Below are positions 1 to 4,321 of a DNA stretch of 5,176 nt, one piece after another; position 1 is the first letter of the stretch; the number at the start of each line of letters is the position of its first letter. The position numbers and the translations under genes are program-made. The DNA is taken from contig JAUWCK010000096.1 of NCBI GenBank assembly GCA_030609345.1, positions 1-5,176 of the forward strand, in the 5' to 3' direction. The notes under the pieces were generated by a model that did no database searches, was not told where the DNA came from, and saw only the letters and a program-made list of their open reading frames with translations. This DNA comes from Methanosarcinales archaeon (GTDB lineage Archaea > Halobacteriota > Methanosarcinia > Methanosarcinales > Methanogasteraceae).

Positions 1-389
1 AGATTCAGAACTCCGATCTCCACAATCTCCCTCCTCGACTCGATGTTGTGCTTTTGCATGATGCGCCCGATAGGGATGTCCGCACGCATCAAATCCTCTT
101 CCATGCCCTCTGGCATCTGCCTGATCGGGGCTAACGATCGGGCATAGACATACGCCACACCTCCGGCACGGAGCATGACCGTGCGCTCATTGACATGCTC
201 GCTCACTGGTATGTCGAGCAGTCTGGCGATCTCATCATCTGCTATGGTGATGTGCTGCTGCTCTGTCTCGACGCTGACATGCTTCTTCGTCATCAGTTCG
301 AGCAGGTGGGTGACCGAGCCGTCGGTGCCTGCGCAGATGCGAAGGCAGGTCGGAAGATCGAGCTTGTATAAGCGGTCGGTGACGTCCAT
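1..389 (-). CDS. Chorismate pyruvate-lyase-like protein (DUF98 family), 3' end off window
   Basis: Seen: a minus-strand frame starting with ATG at 389 runs without a stop to base 1, giving 129 residues (MDVTDRLYKLDLPTCLRICA...). The segments LPTCLRICAGTDGSVTHLLE near residues 12-31, VYARSLAPIRQMPE near 80-93 and IPIGRIMQKHNIESRREI near 105-122 fit the chorismate-lyase/DUF98 fold as I remember it. Family members are about 170-190 residues, so roughly the last quarter is missing. Known: enzymes of this fold remove pyruvate from chorismate to give 4-hydroxybenzoate. In archaea that product is thought to feed tetrahydromethanopterin synthesis; applying this role here is inference. The start is supported by AGGAG at 393-397, which lies between this ATG and the end of the upstream mscS gene, whose stop codon is 8 bases away, so co-transcription is likely. 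The family call is from pattern memory. A UbiC/UTRA-fold ligand-binding protein is the alternative, although no DNA-binding part is visible. Confidence 0.72.
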   Translation of the reverse strand, partial: MDVTDRLYKLDLPTCLRICAGTDGSVTHLLELMTKKHVSVETEQQHITIADDEIARLLDIPVSEHVNERTVMLRAGGVAYVYARSLAPIRQMPEGMEEDLMRADIPIGRIMQKHNIESRREIVEIGVLN

Positions 390-392
390 TAT

Positions 393-397
393 CTCCT
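393..397 (-). promoter_or_regulatory. Ribosome binding site of the DUF98 gene
   Basis: On the minus strand the end of mscS and the next start read TAG-AGGAG-ATA-ATG. The AGGAG directly follows the mscS stop codon and sits 3 bases before the ATG at 389. This fixes the start of the DUF98 gene and argues that ribosomes ending on mscS can re-initiate here. The spacing is short but workable for an archaeal Shine-Dalgarno site. Confidence 0.6.
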
Positions 398-1498
398 CTA
401 CTTCGTTTCCTCTGTCCCCTCTATAAAGATCGTCTGCGATGGGTACGCGATCTCGACACCCAGTTCCTCAAGGAGTTGCATGATCCGGAGGTTGAACCGT
501 TCACGAACAGCAAGGAACTCATTCCACACTGTTGTCTTTGTGAAGCAGTAGATGAAGATATCGAGCGAATACGCGCCGAATTCAGTGAAATGAACCATGT
601 AGAAGTTGTGATCGAAACCGGAATCTTCTTTTATGATCCGGTTGATCCCCTCGACCACCTCTTCCATCTGTTTCCTGTTCGTTTTATAAGAGATTCCGAG
701 ATTGAATTTTATCCTCCGTTTCTTCATCCTGGTGAAGTTCACGATCTCGGATTTGATGAACCTGCTATTCGGAACGGTCACGAGTGCCTGATCAAACCTG
801 CGTATACGTGTGGACCGAAGCCCTACATCCTCAACAGTCCCCTCCACGCCATTGACCCGTATCCAGTCGCCGATATGGAACGATCGATCCGAGAAGACCG
901 TGACCGATCCGAAGATGTTGCTCACGGTGTCCTGCGCTGCCAGAGCAAGAGCAAGCCCGCCGATGCCGAGACCAGCCAGGAGCGATGTAACATTCCAGCC
1001 GAGATTCTGCATCAGGAAGAGGACTGTAAGCGTCACCACAACGGCTTTGAGACTCTTTATAACAAGCGGCACCAGTTGCTCATCGAGTTTCGTCTCGGTC
1101 TTCATTGTCACCTGATACATGTAATAGGCAACGACATCGATCAGATGGAGCAGGAGCAGGAGCGCAACGAATGCGAATGCGAGCGTGAAGAACGAATGAA
1201 GGATCCATGCGATATCGAAGATTCCAATCTGCTCTGGCAGATGCAGCGAAGCTACGGCAAGATAAATTCCGGAGACCAGGATAAGGTAGCCGAGAGGGGA
1301 TTTGAATGCGGCTACGAGCAGATCATCGATCTCGGTCTTTGTCTTTTTGGCAAGCTCCACCAGTTTCTTCTCGAAGAGGTACAGTGTGAGTTTGCGCAGG
1401 ACAAGGGTGAAAAATATGATTAAGAAGAATGTGATCAGGTCGGTCGTTGAAATGCCGAGAGAATACTGATCGAACATGTTCTTGATATTTTCAAGCAT
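398..1498 (-). CDS. MscS-family small-conductance mechanosensitive ion channel
   Basis: This 366-residue membrane channel is expected to open under membrane tension and release solutes during hypo-osmotic shock. Seen: hydrophobic segments near residues 20-42, 66-86, 97-127 and 149-165, then the MscS pore helix at about 172-200 with its Gly/Ala-rich packing face (LLAGLGIGGLALALAAQD) and the following SNIFGSVTVFSDRSFHIGDWI. Next comes the beta domain (GTVEDVGLRSTRIRRFD, then VTVPNSRF) and a cytoplasmic alpha/beta domain that ends in the family-typical EIAYPSQTIFI near 349-359. The C-terminus is complete. The start at 1498 has GAGG at 1504-1507, five bases upstream; an internal Met at residue 8 lacks better support. 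It is third in the minus-strand run, 36 bases after the membrane regulator and 8 bases before the DUF98 gene. Five hydrophobic segments in place of the three of E. coli MscS put it among the longer MscS-like (YnaI-type) channels. The family is certain; the ion preference is unknown. Confidence 0.96.
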   Translation of the reverse strand: MLENIKNMFDQYSLGISTTDLITFFLIIFFTLVLRKLTLYLFEKKLVELAKKTKTEIDDLLVAAFKSPLGYLILVSGIYLAVASLHLPEQIGIFDIAWILHSFFTLAFAFVALLLLLHLIDVVAYYMYQVTMKTETKLDEQLVPLVIKSLKAVVVTLTVLFLMQNLGWNVTSLLAGLGIGGLALALAAQDTVSNIFGSVTVFSDRSFHIGDWIRVNGVEGTVEDVGLRSTRIRRFDQALVTVPNSRFIKSEIVNFTRMKKRRIKFNLGISYKTNRKQMEEVVEGINRIIKEDSGFDHNFYMVHFTEFGAYSLDIFIYCFTKTTVWNEFLAVRERFNLRIMQLLEELGVEIAYPSQTIFIEGTEETK

Positions 1499-1523
1499 GG
1501 TATCCTCTCTGTTGTCGATGGAT

Positions 1524-1539
1524 TATGAAATTTTTCATA
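1524..1539. promoter_or_regulatory. Near-perfect palindrome (TATGAAA-TT-TTTCATA), possible operator
   Basis: Two 7-base arms, TATGAAA at 1524-1530 and TTTCATA at 1533-1539, are exact reverse complements separated by two T. The site straddles the stop codon of the membrane-regulator gene (1535-1537) and lies 26 bases upstream of the mscS start. A two-base loop is too tight for a stable RNA hairpin, so a dimeric protein-binding site is more plausible than a terminator. Which protein would bind is unknown; the adjacent winged-helix protein is an obvious candidate but this is a guess. Confidence 0.35.
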
Positions 1540-2356
1540 GATCTGTGAGTATGATCACGTTTCCTCTTCCCTTCTTCACTTTCTTGACCAATCCCCGATC
1601 CTCAAGATCGGTTATCATCAGACTCGCCTTCGCTTCCGAGCAATTGAGCCGCAGCCGCAGGTCTTTCTGTGTGATCCTACCTTCATGCTCCCTGATGATC
1701 AAGAGCACCTCCTGCAGATCAGAAGGGATCGCTGATTCCGCATCCACAGTTTCTAACTCTTCCGACCCCCCCGTTTCTCCGGATTCTTCCGGTGCTTCCG
1801 GTTCTGGCTCCACTGGTTCATATCCATAATCCTCCTTTCTGCCTGTTCCATCCGTTCCGCCCTTTCCGGTGCCCTTTTTACCCCTCTTCCACAAAAACAG
1901 GGCAGATACGATTGCCAGAACCGAGAGGATGCCGGTTGCATAGAGTAGCACTGTAGAATCCTCTTCATCCTCCTGGAGTTCTTCGTAATCGAAGAGATCC
2001 TCGCTTAAATTTATATCCTCGCATAGGTACGCTTCCTCAATAGGTGGAAACATCAGGAGATCGAGCACAAAGTCGCCATCCCCTACGATCGTGATCTCTT
2101 CTTCAGCACAATACTCGAGCAGATTGCCTCTATAGTATTCAGCACGGATCGTGTACGATCCTTCCGGCAGATCGAATGTGTAACTGCCAGAAGACGCGAC
2201 CAGCTTCTGCGGCGGAGTTGAATTCACCAGAACGATCGTGTTCTCGAGAGCCTCGAACGTCGACCACTCATACGTGGTTCCGTGCACCACAGCAGCGGTT
2301 GCCGATGGCACACAGACCACGAATATCGCGATAAGTAGCAGACATCTTCGAAGCAT
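1535..2356 (-). CDS. Membrane-anchored winged-helix regulator with extracytoplasmic domain
   Basis: I recognise the architecture but no named gene. The 273 residues show, in order: a signal peptide (about 1-21, ending SATA|A); an outer beta-rich domain at about 22-134 with PEGA/carboxypeptidase-regulatory-like wording (LVASSGSYTFDLPEGSYTIRAEY) and Cys at 83 and 112; one membrane helix at about 135-156 (LLYATGILSVLAIVSALFLW) followed by a basic stretch (KRGKKGTGKGG); an acidic Pro/Glu/Gly linker at about 172-208; and a C-terminal winged helix at about 211-273 (ITQKDLRLRLNCSEAKASLMITDLEDRGLV, wing KKGRGNVIIL). This fits archaeal membrane-tethered transcription regulators with MarR-like (DUF7343-like) winged helices. 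The likely role is sensing a signal outside and binding DNA at the membrane; the ligand and targets are unknown. Its ATG shares one base with the stop of the S-adenosylmethionine synthetase gene (TGATG) and has no clear Shine-Dalgarno site, so its translation is probably coupled to that gene. Confidence 0.85.
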   Translation of the reverse strand: MLRRCLLLIAIFVVCVPSATAAVVHGTTYEWSTFEALENTIVLVNSTPPQKLVASSGSYTFDLPEGSYTIRAEYYRGNLLEYCAEEEITIVGDGDFVLDLLMFPPIEEAYLCEDINLSEDLFDYEELQEDEEDSTVLLYATGILSVLAIVSALFLWKRGKKGTGKGGTDGTGRKEDYGYEPVEPEPEAPEESGETGGSEELETVDAESAIPSDLQEVLLIIREHEGRITQKDLRLRLNCSEAKASLMITDLEDRGLVKKVKKGRGNVIILTDL

Positions 2357-3546
2357 CAGAATGTGGCAAGTTTCCCTTCTGCGACAAGTCTGGTGATGTC
2401 TGTGATGTTTGCAAGCGACGCATCGATGATCTCCGCAATCTCCCGCTGTAGCGCATTCAGGTCAGCGCCCTCTGCGGGAACGATTTGTGCATCAGCAACA
2501 AGCGGCTGGTCGATTGGCTTACCGATCTCGGATAGCATGCGGATGTAGATCTCATCGACCCCGTCCACGGTCTCGACAACCTCGGATGCGATCTTGTTGG
2601 TGAGCAGGTTGTATATCTTCCCGACATGGTTGACCGGGTTCTTGCCGCTCGTCGCCTCCATGCTCATCGGTCTGTACGGCGTTATCAAGCCGTTGCACCG
2701 GTTGCCGCGCCCGACAGATCCGTCATCCCCCATCTCTGCCGATGTCCCGGTCACGGTCAGGAAGAGCGATTCGTTTTTGAGGTCATCTGCGGTATTGATC
2801 AGCACATTGATCTCACGATCCGTGTAGTCGCACGCCATGTCTCTGATGTGATCGCGCAACTCATCTGTTACGCTGATGTAATGATCCAGATCGTTAAGAT
2901 GGCGCCCGACCATTGCGCAGGCAACAACGAGTGTGATCTTGTCCTTGTCGCGAAGTCCCATGACCTTGGTGTCCTCCCCGATCGCAGGAATCTTCTTCCT
3001 GAGATTCATCAATTCACGTTCTGCCTTGTATACGATCTGCTCGGTCTCTGACAGCGGCGCAAATCCGACGCCGAAGGACGTGTCATTCGCACCCGGAATC
3101 GTTCGGTGGAAGACATCTTTCAAATCGGACGAGCCCTCCCCGAGTTTGCAGTCAAGAATGATATCGCGCTCCACATTTAGATTCAGGATGTTCTCCCTGA
3201 GATAGTCCCGGGCTGCCTGCAATGCGGTGGTATCGGTCGGGATGTGTATGCCATCGAACTCCTTCGTGGCTCTGCCGACCAGCAATATGTAAATCGGTGA
3301 AACGACCTCTCCGCCACCGAACGCGGGGTATGATCTGCCAGCCACGATCTGCGTCTCATCGGTGTTGTGGTGCAGCACTGCCCCACAGCGGTCCATATAC
3401 TCGGCGCAGAGTGCCCGGCTGACAGCTTCGGAAAGTCCGTCTGCGATGCTGTCCGGATGCCCGATGCCCTTGCGCTCGACAAGTTCGATCTCCTGCTTCT
3501 CAATCGGAGTCTGTTTGAGCGGTTCCACCTTGATATTTCGTGTCAT
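2356..3546 (-). CDS. mat: S-adenosylmethionine synthetase, archaeal type
   Basis: This cytoplasmic enzyme makes S-adenosylmethionine from methionine and ATP, releasing phosphate and diphosphate, and supplies methyl groups and radical-SAM enzymes. At 396 residues it matches the archaeal family length (about 400). Family signatures seen: [17 protein letters not shown] at 24-40 with the GHPD loop; [22 protein letters not shown] at about 59-80; [12 protein letters not shown] at 135-146; [11 protein letters not shown] at 154-164; [11 protein letters not shown] at 273-283; and [14 protein letters not shown] at 300-313. All read intact, so the enzyme should be active. The start at 3546 gives the usual archaeal N-terminus (MTRNIKVE) and has GAGGT at 3554-3558, seven bases upstream. 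The frame stays open to 3807, but the extra residues are not family-like and would run antisense through hicA. It leads the minus-strand run, and its TGA overlaps the next ATG by one base. Confidence 0.97.
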   Translation of the reverse strand: MTRNIKVEPLKQTPIEKQEIELVERKGIGHPDSIADGLSEAVSRALCAEYMDRCGAVLHHNTDETQIVAGRSYPAFGGGEVVSPIYILLVGRATKEFDGIHIPTDTTALQAARDYLRENILNLNVERDIILDCKLGEGSSDLKDVFHRTIPGANDTSFGVGFAPLSETEQIVYKAERELMNLRKKIPAIGEDTKVMGLRDKDKITLVVACAMVGRHLNDLDHYISVTDELRDHIRDMACDYTDREINVLINTADDLKNESLFLTVTGTSAEMGDDGSVGRGNRCNGLITPYRPMSMEATSGKNPVNHVGKIYNLLTNKIASEVVETVDGVDEIYIRMLSEIGKPIDQPLVADAQIVPAEGADLNALQREIAEIIDASLANITDITRLVAEGKLATF

Positions 3547-3553
3547 TGGAAGT

Positions 3554-3558
3554 ACCTC
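3554..3558 (-). promoter_or_regulatory. Ribosome binding site of the S-adenosylmethionine synthetase gene
   Basis: The minus strand reads GAGGT seven bases before the ATG at 3546. This decides the start in favour of the 396-residue product over the much longer open frame that continues upstream to 3807. Confidence 0.65.
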
Positions 3559-3583
3559 TGTGATGAAGTGTATCTGTGCCGAT

Positions 3584-3591
3584 GATATAAG
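3584..3591 (-). promoter_or_regulatory. Putative TATA box of the mat operon
   Basis: The minus strand reads CTTATATC here. With the usual archaeal distance of about 25 bases, transcription would start near 3561-3564 and give a 5' leader of about 16 bases containing the GAGGT site. A second TATA-like stretch (GGATATATC at 3629-3637) could also serve this direction with a longer leader. This is pattern matching only. Confidence 0.42.
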
Positions 3592-3628
3592 ATATTGGTT
3601 CTGGTCGGCTATATGCACCGGAAGAGTT

Positions 3629-3637
3629 GATATATCC
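3629..3637 (+). promoter_or_regulatory. Putative TATA box of the hicAB module
   Basis: GATATATCC on the plus strand lies about 40 bases before the hicA ATG at 3674, preceded by a purine-rich GAAGAG at 3621-3626 that could act as a BRE-like element. Start of transcription near 3657-3661 would leave a short leader with GGTGG at about 3660-3664 as a weak ribosome binding site. The core is nearly symmetric, so it may also be used in the opposite direction. Confidence 0.38.
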
Positions 3638-3673
3638 CACACGATAACATACAATACACGGTGGTCGAATGCC

Positions 3674-3870
3674 ATGAGAGTGCGTGATGTTATCAAGATA
3701 ATCGAATCCGATGGCTGGTATCCGGTTACGATGAAAGGGGAGCCATTCGGCAGTACAAGCACCCGACCAAAACGGGACGGGTGACCATCGCAGGTCATCC
3801 CAGCCACGATTTGGCTCCCGGAACATTGGGCAGCATATTAAAACAGGCGAAACTAACTGAAAGGAGATAA
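3674..3870 (+). pseudogene. hicA: HicA-like mRNA interferase toxin, broken by two one-base insertions
   Basis: HicA toxins are small double-stranded-RNA-binding-fold ribonucleases that cut mRNA using one histidine. Seen: ATG at 3674 opens a HicA N-terminus (MRVRDVIKIIESDGWYPVTMKG), but the frame then leaves the family and stops at 3784. Removing one G from the run at 3737-3740 and one T from 3746-3747 restores a continuous 64-residue HicA: GSHRQYKHPTKTGRVTIAG, then HPSHDLAPGTLGSILKQAKL and a TAA at 3868-3870. The active-site His of the GSH motif (residue 24 when repaired) lies between the two insertions. The repaired length is normal for the family. The repaired stop is two bases before the hicB ATG, the usual toxin-first arrangement. 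As written, no active toxin can be made without frameshifting. Two indels so close together could reflect true decay selected by toxicity, or sequencing/assembly error, one of them being in a homopolymer. Confidence 0.88.
3861..3866 (+). promoter_or_regulatory. Ribosome binding site of hicB
   Basis: AAGGAG lies six bases before the hicB ATG at 3873 and inside the last codons of the original hicA frame. It is the strongest plus-strand Shine-Dalgarno site in the window. It allows the antitoxin to be translated whatever the state of hicA. Confidence 0.75.
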
Positions 3871-3872
3871 TT

Positions 3873-4100
3873 ATGTATAGGTTTTTAGTTGTTACCGAAA
3901 AAGCAGACGGGAACTACTCATCATATTCGCCAGACCTGCCTGGTTGTGTGGCAACTGGCAGCACACACGAAGAAGTTGAGCAAAATATGTATGACGCAAT
4001 CGTACTGTATATGAAAGGATTGATTGAAGATGATGCACCAGTTCCGGTATCACAAGCTTCTTCAGAATACCTCGTGATCGGGGAGCAGGTCACCGCCTGA
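3873..4100 (+). CDS. hicB: HicB-family antitoxin (short form)
   Basis: This 75-residue protein should bind and block HicA. Seen: MYRFLVVTEKADGNYSSYSP, then the hallmark DLPGCVATGSTHEEVEQNMYDAI (residues 21-43) and a helix LYMKGLIEDDAPVPVS, ending in SSEYLVIGEQ. This is the partial-RNase-H-like HicB fold. It has no C-terminal ribbon-helix-helix or helix-turn-helix extension, so it is the short form often found in archaea and cyanobacteria, and autoregulation by HicB itself is doubtful. The start is set by AAGGAG at 3861-3866. It is intact while its toxin partner is frameshifted, so if the sequence is right this is an orphan antitoxin that might still neutralise related toxins elsewhere. Its TGA is followed in the same frame by a dockerin-like tail with no further stop until 4230. 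Confidence 0.92.
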   Translation: MYRFLVVTEKADGNYSSYSPDLPGCVATGSTHEEVEQNMYDAIVLYMKGLIEDDAPVPVSQASSEYLVIGEQVTA

Positions 4101-4232
4101 CCGATATTCCGAATTGCAAGCTCCAGCCGCCCGCCCGACCCGCGCTGGGGCGTGAGCGGCGACAAGCGCGTCATATCGCTCGATGCGCTGACGATCCTGC
4201 AGGCGGCGGGCGAGGGCATGAAGATCGGTTAA
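4101..4232 (+). pseudogene. Orphan dockerin-like C-terminal tail of a secreted protein (remnant)
   Basis: Seen: the frame ending in TAA at 4230-4232 encodes DPRWGVSGDKRVISLDAL (codons from 4137), then TILQAAGEGMKIG. The pattern W-x-V-S-G-D-x-R-V-x-S-L-D-A-L-x-I-L-Q-A-A is, from memory, a degenerate dockerin-like/EF-hand segment found at the very C-terminus of secreted repeat proteins of methanogens and ANME archaea. The calcium-loop positions 1 and 3 are Gly and Ser, while Asp at 5 and 12 remain. There is no start codon or protein body: upstream in the same frame lies only about 12 unrelated codons and then the hicB stop. The stretch at 4117-4229 is markedly richer in G+C than hicB, supporting a different origin. 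It is best read as the 3' end of a surface-protein gene whose body was lost. Read-through of the hicB TGA would fuse it to HicB, but this is probably chance. Confidence 0.6.
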
Positions 4233-4321
4233 ATTCAAGTATCGTGGTGATCTCCAACAATGCATGAGACGATGCGATCACCGAAACTCGCGAAATCAGA
4301 AGGAATGAAGGATGTGCAATC
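4233..4321. other. Spacer before the NosD-like gene with a small inverted repeat
   Basis: These 89 bases show no coding sequence. A 7-base inverted repeat, GGTGATC at 4246-4252 and GATCACC at 4276-4282, spans a 23-base loop. A weak TATA-like TTAAATTC at 4229-4236 could drive the downstream gene with a leader of about 60 bases, and AAGGA at 4308-4312 is the likely ribosome binding site, nine bases before the ATG at 4322. None of these is strong on its own. Confidence 0.3.

Noticed and set aside
476..1423. A 315-codon open frame on the plus strand
   Set aside because: It runs antisense through the certain mscS gene. Its product is full of His, Glu and Cys without any domain pattern, and long antisense frames are common opposite GC-balanced coding sequence.
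3362..3784. A 140-codon plus-strand frame that ends in the HicA N-terminus, suggesting a longer fused protein
   Set aside because: The part before 3674 is antisense to the start of the S-adenosylmethionine synthetase gene and crosses the intergenic region. Only the last 36 codons are HicA-related, and the toxin normally starts at the ATG at 3674.
3547..3807. Upstream extension of the S-adenosylmethionine synthetase frame to 483 residues
   Set aside because: Family proteins are about 400 residues and begin with the [12 protein letters not shown] segment at 3546. The extension is not family-like, lies antisense to hicA, and passes through the TATA-like sites.
4098..4232. TGA recoding (selenocysteine or read-through) joining HicB to the dockerin-like tail
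   Set aside because: HicB ends at its normal family length, the dozen codons after the stop match nothing, and I see no obvious SECIS-like structure. A shared frame has a one-in-three chance.
3674..4232. A complete mobile element carrying hicAB
   Set aside because: I found no transposase, terminal inverted repeats or target-site duplications around the module, so transfer is only suggested by composition and by the remnant tail.
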